Positions 44,440 through 55,718 of a DNA stretch of 64,000 nucleotides are shown here, in pieces; position 1 is the first letter of the stretch, and every line of letters begins with the position of its first letter. A program made the translations under genes and the position numbers. The notes under the pieces are model-generated. The model had not been told where the DNA came from. It made no database searches and saw nothing but the letters and a program-made list of their open reading frames with translations. The DNA comes from Amborella trichopoda. Its lineage: Eukaryota > Streptophyta > Magnoliopsida > Amborellales > Amborellaceae. The DNA lies in assembly GCF_000471905.2 (NCBI RefSeq), contig NW_006499973.1:5303006-5367005 (forward strand). The letters run 5' to 3'.

Positions 44440-45394
44440 GTGGTTAGGTTGAAGATGCCGAGAGCTCATACCCACAACGCTAGTTCTAGCAACGAGAACA
44501 CCGAGGTGCTCGATGAATTCTATAGGACTCTGGGGGCTATGACCCAGATGATGAAGGAGTCGATGCTCGCCCAGCCTACCCCTACCCTAGAACATAATGA
44601 ACCTTTTTGGGGCAAGGAGGAGTAGAGAAGGTTGAGAGCAGGAAGAGATAGATAGAAAAGATCCTAGAGGTGCTGCATTGCTCGAGCCAGCAAAAGGTTA
44701 TATTAGGAACCTTCATGCTGGAAGGAGAAGCAGAGCATTGGTGGGACTGGGTGAAGGAGTCTTAGGGGGAGTCGGGGACCGAGACCGTTGGGGAAACTTC
44801 CTGACAGCCGTCAATGAGAAGTATTTTCCAGACTCTGTCAAGGAGAAAAAAGAAATAGAGTTTATTGAACTCCAATAAGGGGGTATGACAGTGGAGCAGT
44901 ACACCACCATATTTACAGAGCTCTCTAGGTACGTGCCTCATATTATTAACACCAAGGAGTGGAAGGTAGCTAAATTCGAGAGGGGCTATGTTGGCCATTC
45001 TGAAGTCATATGCCCCATTGGTGGACTTCGCGTTAAAGATTGAGAGGGACTGCGAGGACCATAGATCGAGGACGGAAGAAAAGATGAAGGTTGTGCCGCC
45101 AGGAAGGTTTGGAAGAAGCCTCGACAATTTCTAAGAAGGGATATTAGAGGAAACCCCTACCAGTTTAATCAGAAGGCCCAGAAGAATCACCCAGGCAACA
45201 TGGAAGGTGATCGACATCCGGTATGCATGGAAGGTGATCGACACCCGGTATGCTCTCATAGTGGAAAAGATAACCACGCTGTCGTCGAATGCTATAGAAA
45301 GCAGAACATGTGGCTAAAGTGTGGCAAGCTCGGTCATTGGGTTAAGGATTGCCCCGTGGAAAAAACCAAGAACCAACCGAAGACACAAGGATGA
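44440..45394 (+). pseudogene. Tekay-2 gag
   Basis: The N-terminal part is 44440-44625 (MPRAHTHNASSSNENTEVLD, MTQMMKESMLAQP). The core from 44678 reads AEHWWDWVKES-like and NEKYFPDSVKEKKEIEFIELQ in broken frames, then TVEQYTTIFTELSRYVPHII. The nucleocapsid (45200-45394) has CSHSGKDNHAVVECY and WLKCGKLGHWVKDCP, where the first Cys of the CCHC knuckle is Trp. MEGDRHPVC is present twice in tandem (45200-45253). Tekay-1 lacks the first third of this gene. Confidence 0.85.
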
Positions 45395-46080
45395 GTGTTT
45401 GCTCTCACTAAACAAGAAGCCAAGGCATCCACCTCGGTGATCAGAGGTACACTCTCTATCTGTGGTACTAGAGCCAAAGCCTTAATTGATCCTGGTTCCT
45501 CTCATTCATTTGTTGCACCCCATTTTGCTTGCCATTTAAATGTTACACCTGCATGTCTCAATTTATACTCTGGTAATAAGCACACTTAGGGGGGGATTCC
45601 CTGGAAACTGATAAGGTATTTAGACCATGTGGGATTAAAATTGATGGGTACGACCTACCTGTAGATTTGAACTCTCAGATATTCAGCACTTTGATGTTAT
45701 TTAGGGCATGGATTGGTTGTACTCCCATCATGCCACTGTCAATTGTCATGAAAAGATGGTAACCTTTAAATGTCCTGATCAAGCAGTATTGCACTTTGAG
45801 GAAACCCGGGATAATTCCCCTCTACACCATATTTCCTCCCTCTGAGCCTCTCACCTCCTGACTAAGAAATGTGAAGGGTATTTGGATTATGCAGTACAAA
45901 ATAGGGGTGTCCAGGCCCAACTAGAGGAATTACCAGTTGTTAAGGAGTACCCTGAGGTATTCTCAAAAGAGTAACCCTCCCTGCCTCCAACGAGGGAAAT
46001 TGAATTTGAGATAGATGTAGTTCCAAGCACGGTTCCCATCTCTAAAGCCTCGAATAGAATGGCCCTAGTTGAGTTGAAAG
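45395..46080 (+). pseudogene. Tekay-2 aspartic protease
   Basis: The frame 45395-45589 runs to IDPGSSHSFVAPHFACHL, in which the catalytic D-S-G reads D-P-G. Further pieces in shifted frames show MDWLYSHHATVNCHEKMVTF (about 45705-45770) and the end [19 protein letters not shown] (45975-46035), the linker to RT. The Ser to Pro change, stops and shifts make it inactive. Confidence 0.82.
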
Positions 46081-46800
46081 AGTTAAAAGAGCAGTTGCAG
46101 GAATTATTGGATAAGGGGTTCATCCGACCTAGTGTCACCCTAAGGTGCACCTGTCCTATTTGTGAAGAAGAAGGATGGGTCCCTGAGGCTATATATTGAC
46201 TATAGGAAGTTGAACCAAGTGATTGTGAAGAATAAGTATCCTCTGCTTAGAATTGATGACCTCTTTTATCAGCTCCAGGGGGCTCAAGTGTTTTCAAAGA
46301 TCGACCTCCGATGGGGGTATCACCAATTGCGAGTTAAGGAGGGAGATGTCCTGAAGACTGCTTTTAGAACTCGATACGGCCACTACGAGTTTCTTGTAAT
46401 GTCGTTCGGGTTAACCAATGCCTCTGCAATGTTCATGGATTTAATGAGTAATGTTACAACCTTTCCTGAATGATTTTGTAGTGGTTTTTATTCGAAGAAT
46501 TGGGAACTACAAGAGCAACATCTAAGAACCGTCCTGCAAACTCTGAGGTCAGAAAAATTGTACGTCAAACTAAGCAAGATCAAATTTTGGCTCCCTAATG
46601 TTGCCATCCTTGGTCACATCATTTTTAAGGATGGGATCACGGTTGATCCCTCTAAGATTGAAGCAGTGCTTAAGTGGGAGAAACCAACAAATGTAACCAA
46701 ACTTTGCAGCTTTCTGGGGTTAGCAGGATACTATCGGTGCTTTGTAGAGGGATTCTCAAAAAGAGCACTTCCCCGTACTCGGCTTACCTAGAATAATACA
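46081..46800 (+). pseudogene. Tekay-2 reverse transcriptase with deleted catalytic box
   Basis: Frames read [17 protein letters not shown] (46090-46135), [18 protein letters not shown] (46162-46220), [38 protein letters not shown] (to about 46448), then a frameshift and [10 protein letters not shown]. The next codons are CGAAGAATTGGG (46491-46502), corresponding to the sequence that follows the Asp-Asp box in Tekay-1. About 22 bases with DDILVY are gone. The thumb (LSKIKFWLPNVAILGHIIFK, 46558-46791) is open. It cannot polymerise. Confidence 0.9.
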
Positions 46801-47421
46801 AAATTTTTGTGGTTAAATGATTGTGAGAGAAGTTTTCATGAACTTAAGAAGAGATTAACCACAACCAAAATACTAGCCTTGCCCGAAGGGAATGAACACC
46901 TTGCCTTGCCCGAAGGGAATGAAGACCTTGTGGTTTATACCGATGCATCCCATAAAGGACTTGAGGGTCTACTCATGCAGTGGGGCAAGGTCATTGCATA
47001 CGCCTCCAGACAATTGAAACCATATGAGCGAAATTATCCAATGCACAACTTGGAGCTTACGGCCGTAGTCTTTGCCTTAAAGATCTAGAGGTACCTCTAT
47101 GGGGCCTAGTTTAAAGTGTTCACAGATCATAAGAGCCCCAAATACCTATTTTCCTAAAAGGAGCTGAACATGAGGCAAAGGAGATGGATGGACTTATTGA
47201 ATGAGTACGATTGTACAATTGATTACCATCCAAGAAAAACTAACGTAGTAGCCGATGCCCTAAGCCGAAAAGTTGTGGTCTCAGTTGCACCCCTGATGCG
47301 TAGAGAGATGAGATTGCTAGAAGACACAATAGAGTGGCACCCAACTCTACCCCTCGATGATGGGGTTGTTGTACTTTCCTGTGTAAGGGTAGAACCTAGC
47401 TCTGTCAACAAATCTGAGTAA
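46801..47421 (+). pseudogene. Tekay-2 RNase H
   Basis: The frame 46807-47088 shows [28 protein letters not shown] (first Asp), [17 protein letters not shown] and HNLELTAV (Glu). After two stops come FTDHKSPKYLF (Asp, about 47120) and, at 47170-47421, [20 protein letters not shown] and NVVADALSRK (last Asp). All four acidic positions are present. ALPEGNE is duplicated in tandem (46877-46936). Stops at the two TAG codons near 47086 and 47110 inactivate it. Confidence 0.88.
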
Positions 47422-48657
47422 CGTAAAAAGAAGATCCTCAGCTCATGAAGGTTCGTGAAAGAATGAAAATGGAGAAAGAAGAGGATTTCATCTTAGGCAG
47501 TGATGAGATGTTGAGGTTCAAGGGCCTAGTGTGTGTCACTAATAATGATAGTGTAAAAAGGGCTATTCTGGAAGAAGCACACCACTCACGCTACACGCTA
47601 CACCCTGGGAGTATAAAGATGTACCAGGACCTGAAAAAGGCCTTATGGTGGAACAACATGAAGAGAGATGTGGCTCAATTTGTCGCTAAGTGCTTGACAT
47701 GTCAGCCAGTGAAGGAAGAACATCAGAAACCTGCCAGACTGTTGCAACCCTTGCCCATACCAGAGTGGAAGTGGGAACACATCACAATGGATTTTGTTTC
47801 TAGATTTCCCAGGTCAAGTACTGGACATGATAGTAACTGGGTCAATGTGGACCAATTAACAAAGGCCACTCATTTCTTATCAGTCCACATGACTTATACC
47901 CTGGGTAAGCTAGCCTAGTTGTACCATTGTGTCCGACAGAGACACTCGGTTTACCTCTAGATTCTAGGTTAGCCTACAATTAGCTTTGGGGACCAAATTT
48001 ACCTTCAGCACCACCTTTCATCCCTAGATAGATGTCCAATCAGAAAGGACCACTCAAACACTGGAAAATATGCTAAGGGTGTGTGTCAATGATTTTAAAG
48101 GAAGCTGGGAGGACCATCTGCCCTTGATAGACTTTGCCTACAACAATAGCTTCCAAGCCAGCATCCGGATGGCACCGTATGAGGCCCTATATGGGAGGAG
48201 GTGTAGATCGCCCATCTGCTGGGATGAGGTCGGTGAGAGGAAATTACTAGAGCCTGAAATAGTCCAGATAACTTCTGAGAAGATTGCCTTAATTAGAGAG
48301 TTGCTCAAGATAGCCCAAAGTCGGCAAAAGAGTTATGCGGATAAACACAGGAGAGACCTCAAATTTGAGGTAGGTGATCGGGTCTTCCTGAAGGTATCGC
48401 CAACCAAGGGCATTACAAGATTTGTTAAGAAAGGGAAACTAAGCCCACAATTCATTGGGGTGGAAAGAATTGGGAGTGTGGCATACCGACTTGCCCTGCA
48501 ACCAGATTTAGCAAATATCCATAATGTCTTTCATGTATCATTGCTGAGGAAATATCAACCTGACCCATCTCATGTTTTGAAATACAAGCCAATCCCACTC
48601 AGGGAAGACCTAACCTACGTTGGACAACCAATTATGATATTGGACCGAAGAGCGTAG
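47422..48657 (+). pseudogene. Tekay-2 integrase
   Basis: The open part 47445-47918 has the zinc region AHHSRYTLHPG and CLTCQ (H-H-C-C complete), then WKWEHITMDFVSRFPRSS with the first Asp. A frameshift follows. The second Asp lies in SDRDTRF in another frame (about 47930-47950). 48070-48657 is open again: [56 protein letters not shown] and [18 protein letters not shown]. Integrates cDNA; the split core makes it non-functional. Confidence 0.9.
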
Positions 48658-48780
48658 GTGTTGCGCAATAAAGAAATTTCCCTGATACAGGTGTATTAGC
48701 AATGTCACACAAGGGAAGAATCAACGTGGGAATGGGAGGATGAAATTAGGGAAAAAATACCCCCACCTCTTTGGTTAATG
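48600..48780 (+). pseudogene. Tekay-2 chromodomain at the integrase C-terminus
   Basis: After SHVLKY the sequence reads REDLTYVGQPIMILDRRA, then across a stop VLRNKEISLIQVY, and HTREESTWEWEDEIREKIPP up to about 48765. This is the order of aromatic and acidic positions in the chromodomain of Tekay-type chromoviruses, which target integration through histone marks. A TAG at 48655-48657 and another near 48698 interrupt it. Confidence 0.8.
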
Positions 48781-48800
48781 ATTTTGGGGAACAAATCCTT

Positions 48801-48813
48801 TTTAAGGAGGGGA
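48801..48813 (+). other. Polypurine tract (Tekay-2)
   Basis: TTTAAGGAGGGGA directly before the 3' LTR start TGATTTAAGGG; primes plus-strand synthesis. Confidence 0.8.
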
Positions 48814-51744
48814 TGATTTAAGGGTCACAATTCATTTGAGCTTGATCACTCGTGGTAATAGAGAGAAGGAAGTCGAAAGAGACGGACGTGTGCGCCCAGC
48901 CCTAAGGGCGTAGGATAGAGATGTCCATGTGATTTGGCCTAGTGCCACCCATGTAAGATGGAGGCAACACCGTGTGCAAGTGAGGGCATTACCGTGGGTA
49001 TAAGGGTCGTGCACATGCCAGACTAATTCCGTGCACAAATAAGGAGTAACGTCGTGCACATTGTGAAGTAGCATTGTTTGAGAATTGGAGAGAGAGCGGA
49101 GAAGCCTTAGCGTTGCCGTTTGGAGTAACGCCGCCTGGGCTAATATCGTGCGTGAAAGGTGGGAGATGTAACACCGAGCATGAAGACGAAGGAGTGGCAC
49201 ATGAATGAGTGACCAACGCCATGTGGAAAAACAGAGATAGGCATCGCCGTGTGCGACCAAAGGGTAACGCTGCGCGCATTCGACCAACCTGGCACGACCA
49301 CCGACAGGGTTAGCACCGCATCGAATTCGTCACCGTTGCGCCGCACGAGTGACGCCAGCCACAGATATTTTCTCAACCACCCTTTGATGTCAGCCACAGT
49401 TGCCCTCACCTGCCCACTCACCTATAAGTCACGCACCTCCCCACCCTCAGCATCATTTTATCCCTTTCCTTTTCCCTTTCCCCTTCCCTCAAACTTTCTC
49501 TCTCGAGAGCTAAGTGTAAGCCTTGTGCTGCTGCCGTAAGGAGACTGCTGATAGGAGCAAGACGTGACCTGCGTGTGGAGGCTTTAGAGCGTCGTGACCA
49601 TAGGTAAGCGGATTTAGTGTTATGCCTTGAGATTTTCCATGAAGTCATTGTTATGCCTCGAGATCTCCATGGAGGTAGGTGATATGAAAAATAGGAAAAT
49701 GGTAGATTAAAATGCAAGGATGTAGAAATGCATGGAAAATGAAAAGGAATGAGCAATTATCCATTGCCAATGAACTTATAAAACTTTATAAAGGAAATAT
49801 TCTTGCCAAACTTGCTAATTCGACTTATAAATGGGGTGTATTATGATAATAACATGTGAATACTTGTGGGAAAGGAAATTTCAAACAACTGTGTGGGCTC
49901 TTGTGTTAAGCTTTTTGCTGGCCAAACGGGCTCAAACTAGTCCTGAACGAGCAATATACGCGACTACTTTAATTTTTACTTTGATGCCATATAGAAATGT
50001 TGTATAGATTGAAAGATGTAGACCAAAATGTGAAATGTGTCACTGCTCACAGTTGCTGTAAATTCCAGCAACTTTGACTTACTTTGGGTCTCGCCTTTGC
50101 CCTAGCAAAACGCTTCCAAACGCCCTTAAATTACACCATTAGAAAGGTCTGTGAATGGGCTCTAATGTGCATGTCTTGAGATTTTTGAAATTCCTAATAA
50201 AGTTTAAGTTATGCCTCAAGATTCATTATCACGTCATTGCTTACTGTTTTCCAGTAACTATCACTTGTATGGGGCCAAGCCTATGATCTAACAAATGAGA
50301 CTCGATTTCCTTGACAAAGTGAAGCATTTAATTTTCTCACTTAACAATTAATTGAAACATCAAATTTTTCTTGATAAGAGAAAAGTGTGAATGATATATG
50401 ATAATTGCTATGCTTGTGCCATAAGATTATGTGAATGATGCTTCGCCACAATGTGCTATGTGAAAAAGTGATATAGCAATATCAATGTGATGACTTCATG
50501 ATGAATGTTTCGTGATAAGTGCTAAATTGGCAATAATGATAACCATGTGTAAGTACTCCATGCTAGCCTACGTGATGGGTGCCTTATGCTAAATGTCATA
50601 TTGTTATAATGAGAATATGATTTATTTGTTATAAGGCATTGAATTGGCATAAATGAATTGAATGCTTGAGGAAGAGATGAGGCCCTAATGATGACCACTA
50701 CATAATGGGTCATCCATTAGTAGTGAACACTGCTCTGTTACATCAATGTGAGAATGACCATTGTTTATGGATACTAACCACTACGCAGTGGGACACCCAT
50801 CGGTAGTGGAGACTGATGCTCTTAGACAGTAATGCCAGCATGTTCCCTAACTTGCATAATGACAAGAACTGGTTAGGGGAGAAAAGAGGGTCGCTCCCTG
50901 TGATTCACGCGATGAGATATGTGATTGATTGATGCCTTGCAAGGTAAGGGTCTGTCAAACCCCAATGTGCGCTGGGGATCATGTGCATGAGTTGAGGGTA
51001 TTACGAAACGGATTACCCCACTTGTCATTACTCTCCCTCCAGTGGAACGGTAGAAGTCCTAAGCAACGGGATTGGCTTGACATAATGGATAGGCCTTCTA
51101 CTGGAAGGAGTAGGTGGATTAGGGAGTGAGTGCGTAATGAATGAATTGTGTATGTGATTTCCTGTAACTGTAATGACTGCAAGATGACTGCTACTTGGAT
51201 ATCATGTCTATAATTGATTCATTGATATGTTGATTACCGCATAGGGCCACTGCTCTGCAACTTGCTAAATTTAAATAAATTGTTTAGACTTGTTATCAAT
51301 GCATAACACTAGATCTGCTTACTGAGCTTCAAACCTCATCCCACTATTTTTCTCTCCTTGTAGACTAAGAGTGGCAGGTTCAGAGTTGGGAGTGCGGGTT
51401 GCAGATGAGGATCAAGGCAGCCATTCTAAGGAGGAGTTTTAGATCTTGTAGGTCGTTGGGCTCTTAGCCCTGATTGTACTATTTACTTTAAACTATGTAA
51501 CCTTGGGCCCTGGAGCCCTGAACTCTATTGTACCACTTTCTGGTTGTAATGTAATGAAACATCTTTTCTTGTGAATGAATTTTCCAAGTTTTAAACATTT
51601 GCTTTCTTTAGTCTGCTGGATTACCTTGCATAATGTGTTGAGTCTGCTCCTACCCAAGTAACAAATGCTACATTGGGATCACGAACTCGTGCCCGGACGC
51701 CCTCCATCATCAGAGGTAAGGCGTTTGGCGGTGGGGTCATGACA
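48814..51744 (+). repeat. Tekay-2 3' LTR (2.9 kb)
   Basis: It runs from TGATTTAAGGGTCACAATTC to GGGGTCATGACA and is aligned throughout to 41417-44338. It contains CTATAAG at 49422-49428 and the palindromes at 50695-50725 and 50778-50809. It is followed by CTTAG and Tat-A ORF1. Confidence 0.92.
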
Positions 51745-51749
51745 CTTAG
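51745..51749. repeat. Target site duplication CTTAG, right copy (Tekay-2)
   Basis: Counterpart of CTTAT at 41412-41416 with one mismatch. Confidence 0.8.
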
Positions 51750-52345
51750 TCGAGGTAACACAAGGGTTGCCCCGAGGTGTGGCTCGAGTGGATGACCCAC
51801 AAGCCTTAGGGTGTGGGCATGAGGTGGAGGCTCCAGGGTCTCTGCCTCGATGTGTCGGGCCTTAAAGCATAGAGACTCGAGGTGGATGAATATGGGGGGG
51901 TAGCCCTACGGTGACCCATAGGAGCAACGACAACTTCCTTGAAAGGGATTGGGTAGCCTTTCTATGTACCTTAGCAATACGACCGGCAAGTGACTTACCA
52001 GTGACAGGGTGCATGCTGTGAGTGGTCACAGATGTGTCATCAATGCAGAGTGCTTTGGTGGGGCTCCCACCAAAGCTAGGAGATGGGGAGTTAGAAACCT
52101 TTAAGTCCTTCCTCACACATATCCAGGTCGAGACTTGGGAGCCAGACACTTTGTCTTTACTCAAAAGGAAAGTTGGGAACAAAGTTCGAGGAACTTTCCC
52201 TAGGAGGAAGCACACGAATGCGGGGATGAGGAAATCCCCGATCCGGATGGATGGGTTAAGATACCCAAAATCCATGTGTGTGCAGAAGAACAAAAAGCAA
52301 AGGAGAGACTAGCCAAACAAGGTCTATCCGACAAAGGGGTAGTGT
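51750..52345 (-). pseudogene. Tat-A ORF1, 5' part (unknown function)
   Basis: The minus-strand frame 52293-51862 reads LNPSIRIGDFLIPAF, GSQVSTWICVRKDLKVSNSP, GGSPTKALC, THSMHPVTGKSLAG and RKATQSLSRK. It matches Tat-B ORF1 (18991-19419) at about two of three residues, while the DNA has drifted. It starts right after the primer site, is cut at 51749 by Tekay-2 and resumes at 41411. Unknown protein; the position before gag is that of Ogre ORF1. Confidence 0.65.
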
Positions 52346-52365
52346 GTGTACAGTGGAGTCGAAAA
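52346..52365 (-). other. Primer binding site, tRNA-Arg-like (Tat-A)
   Basis: The minus strand reads TTTTCGACTCCACTGTACAC two bases after the LTR end. Against the word TTGGCGACTCCGCTGGGGAC it keeps CGACTCC; against the Tat-B site it keeps TCCAC. It is decayed. Confidence 0.55.
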
Positions 52366-53099
52366 GATGGTTAGATGCCTCAATCTCACCTTCCGGGTTG
52401 GGTTGACCTAGTGGCACGTGTCTCAGGTTTCAAGGGGAACCCGAGACTTGAGACCGCTCTCAGGGGAACCTTGTTAACAGACAAGGACAGGTACACCAAT
52501 CGGTGAGAGAGGAATTTAATGTGAGGCAAGACACACCTCACCTGGGTTCATGACCCACTTGGGCTGACTCGCGTGGGCACCCTCTTAGATCATGACGGAA
52601 AGCCCCCCAGTTCTTAAATTGGTTCGAAATCCCTCCCTTGATTTGTGCTCTCATGTTTTTGCGATCACACGCATGGTTAATTTTACAAGACAAATGGGTC
52701 AAGGGACCCCACCTTGTCTTTGGACGAATGCACACAGGCGTGCACATCCAAAACAAGAAGGAAAGAATAAGAAGAGGATAGAGATTGGGGTGCTGAAAGG
52801 AGAAGAAAGAGATAAAACAGAGAGAGAAGAGAAAAATTTGACCAAGTGGCTAGACAAACACAATAGCTAAACCAGTACAGTGATTGACCCAATGTGGTAG
52901 CAAGATGAGCACAGTAACTCAGACCGGCACGACAACAATACTACTCAATGACAAAACTAACACTGACCGGCCTGGCACGATGGTGAGTCTATCATGGCAG
53001 CAATACATGTATGGTAACTCAGACCAGTACGATGGCAATACTGCTCGACAACGAGACTACCATGGCAGTGCTAGACTTAACATATCTCTTGGCTAAATG

Positions 53100-53520
53100 A
53101 GAGGGGAAGAAGAAAGAAGAGAGAGAAGAAAGAAAAATAAGAGAGAAGAGAGAAGAGAGGGGAAAAGGGAAGAAAGAAGAAATAGAAAACGAGAGATTGA
53201 GAGAGAAGAAATAAGAGAAATGAGAGAGAAGAAAGAAGAGAGACGAGGGAGAGAAGAGAGATGAGGGAGGGAAGAGAGCAGAGAGATGAGGGAGAAGAAA
53301 GAAGAGAGATGAGAGAGAAGAAAGAGGAAAGATAGGAGAGAAGAAAGAGGAAAGATGAGAGAGGAGAGGAAAGAAGAGAGAGAAGTGAAGGGAGATGAGA
53401 GAGAAGAAAGAAGAAATGAGGAAGGACAAAGATGAGAGAGAAGAAAGAAGAGAGAGAAAAAGAGAAAGAAGAGAAAGAACAGGAAAGGAGAGAGATGAAA
53501 GAGAGGAAAGAAGAGAAACA
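53100..53520. repeat. Purine tract, Tat-A 5' LTR
   Basis: About 420 bp of GAGAGAAGAAAGAAGAG-type sequence on the plus strand, the counterpart of 5560-6040. The long Ser/Leu/Phe-rich frames on the opposite strand (to about 890 bp) are low-complexity artefacts. Confidence 0.9.
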
Positions 53521-54310
53521 TAGACAATGATGGGGTTTTGTCATCCATGACAAAGGACAGAGAAAGAAAGAAAAAGAATGGATGGCGATAGGGGTCCATC
53601 ATCCATGACAGAGGAGAGAGAAAGAAAGAAAAAGCATGGATGGCGATGGGGTTCTGTCGTCCATGACAGAGGAGAGAGAAAGAAAAAAATGCATGGATGG
53701 CATTGGGATTCTGCCATCCATGACAAAGGAGAGAGAAAAAAGGAAAAAGCAAGACAGTGATGGGGTCCCTCCGTCCATGACAGAGGAGAGAGAAAGAAGG
53801 AAAAAACATGGATGACGATGGGGTTCCGCTATCCATGACAGAGGAGAGAGTAAAAAAAAGGGAAGAAGAAACATGGTCGGCGATAAGTTCCACCATGCAC
53901 AATAAGGGAGAGACAAAAGAGAGAACATGGACGGTGATAGGTTCTGCCGTCCATGATGAGAGAGAGAAAGAAAGAGAAAACATGGACGGTCCCGTCGTTC
54001 ATGACAATAGAGAGGGAATGAGAGAACATGAACGCGATAGGTTCCGCCTGCCGTCCATGATGAGAGAAAGAAGGGAAGAGAAAACATAGATGGCGATGGG
54101 TTCCACCGTCCATAAAGAGAGAGAAAGAGTTAGAAGAAAGAGAAGAAAAGACATGCATGGCGATAGGCATTGCCGTATGTGTCAGAAAGGACTCAGACAT
54201 GACCCAGCCCTCCACTTGGGAAAGGGCTCGATTCAATGTCCTTAACATGAATAGGGGAAGAAATGTTGCATGCGACGATGGGCATCACCGTGCACGATAT
54301 GAGAGAGAAG
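53520..54310 (-). repeat. Tandem array of about 58-bp hairpin units, Tat-A 5' LTR
   Basis: Partner of 6040-6830. Units contain GGATGGCGATGGGGTTCTGT and CGTCCATGACAGAGGAGAGA, with arms such as CATGGATGGC / GCCATCCATG (53693-53723) and CATGGACGG / CCGTCCATG. Copy number differs from the 3' LTR. Confidence 0.85.
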
Positions 54311-54950
54311 GAACTCAGAAGAGGAGAGAGAAAGAAAGGAGATGGATGTCATGCTCAGCGATGACCATCATCGTGCACGTCTGAAGAGGAGAGAGAAAGA
54401 AAGGAATAGAGAGAAAGAAAGAAGAAATAGATTAGGAAAGGGAGTAGAGAGAAAGGAAAGAAAGTAGTGAGATGAGGAAAGAGGAGAAAGAAGATTAGGA
54501 ATGAGAGAGAGGAAGGATTAGGAAAGAGAAGGGATGAGAGTGAAAACTGAACAAAGAGAAGAGAGGAAAGAAGGGAAAGATAGACATGCACAACAGTACC
54601 TATTGCCATGTATGTCGAGAGTGAAGAGAGAAACAGAAAGAGGAAGAGAGAGAAAGAGCGAGAGACACACACAACGATGGTTACTGTCATGCGTGTTTGA
54701 TGCTGAGAGGAGAGATACAGAGAGAAGAAAAAGAGGAAAGAGAAAGAAAGAAGAGGAGAGAGAAGAGAGGAGAAGAGAAAGAAAAAAGAGGAGAGTAAGA
54801 GAGGAGGAGACAGAAAGTTACCTTCATTGAGGGGTACCAGACTGTTCTTCTTTCTCCTCTCTCTCTCCTGGACGTGACCCCCAATCTCAAAGCTAACTCC
54901 GAATTTTTTTTAATCAGAATCAAGGTCCCTTACAATGAGGTATAGCATGA

Positions 54951-54958
54951 TATTTATA
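54951..54958 (-). promoter_or_regulatory. LTR TATA box (Tat-A 5' LTR)
   Basis: The minus strand reads TATAAATA within CTATAAATATCATGCTATAC, the counterpart of 7538-7545. This box would drive the genomic RNA of Tat-A. Confidence 0.65.
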
Positions 54959-55718
54959 GAAGTGGACCCAAAACATGGGTGGATACTCAAAATCTAACCT
55001 AATTGATGATAATTACAATTTATTTGAATTAAAATAAAATGTAAAAGTGGGTGAAAAATTATGGTTTTCCCTTGCCCAACAATACACGTGCGTGATCTTC
55101 TATGAATGATTCAAAGTTGCTCCGGTGCACGTTTGGCTGAAAGATGATTACTTTCTCGTTGGGCTCGGCATGACGATCGATTTGATACCAACTTCGAGCC
55201 ACGGATCTCGTTTTTAATGCACGACCATGCGCCTTGAAATTCGTATGAATCTTGGAAACTTTTGATCGATAGTGTGCTCATTTCTTGATGTATTTGATTT
55301 CTTTGTTGAATTGGATTGAGTATCCTATCACGATCGCGTTGCAATAAATACAACTCGATTTCATGCCCAAACGAAGATTTTGCCATCTTGGGTTTTTGGC
55401 CAGAATCTTGAATCTAGTGGCCAGAATTTACATCAAGTGTATCGGCTTCGCGCTTGAAATTCGATCATCCATCATGCGTGAGGATTGGTATAGTTGTAGC
55501 CTTATACCTTACGCACACGATGGAATCGATATCGTGTCAATCAGGCGCTCGAGCGTCGTGATGTGGTCCCTCGAGAGAGACATGTCGTTGTTTAATTTCC
55601 TACAACTTTGGTCGTGAATCGACATCTTCTCTCTAGCTTTTCTCCCCGCTCGGGCATCATTACGGGGTGTGCCACATATCAAAATGCTCGTCTTGATGAG
55701 ACGAACACGGTCGCAAAA

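Larger units (their letters stand above)
41417..51744 (+). mobile_element. Tekay-2: full-length Tekay/Del-type chromovirus (10.3 kb)
   Basis: It has 5' LTR 41417-44338, initiator-Met primer site, gag, protease, RT, RNase H, integrase, chromodomain, polypurine tract and 3' LTR 48814-51744, all on the plus strand. CTTAT/CTTAG flanks it. It lies inside ORF1 of Tat-A. Internal length is only 4.5 kb and each LTR is 2.9 kb. All domains are present, but stops, frameshifts and a deletion of the RT catalytic box show it is dead. Confidence 0.93.
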
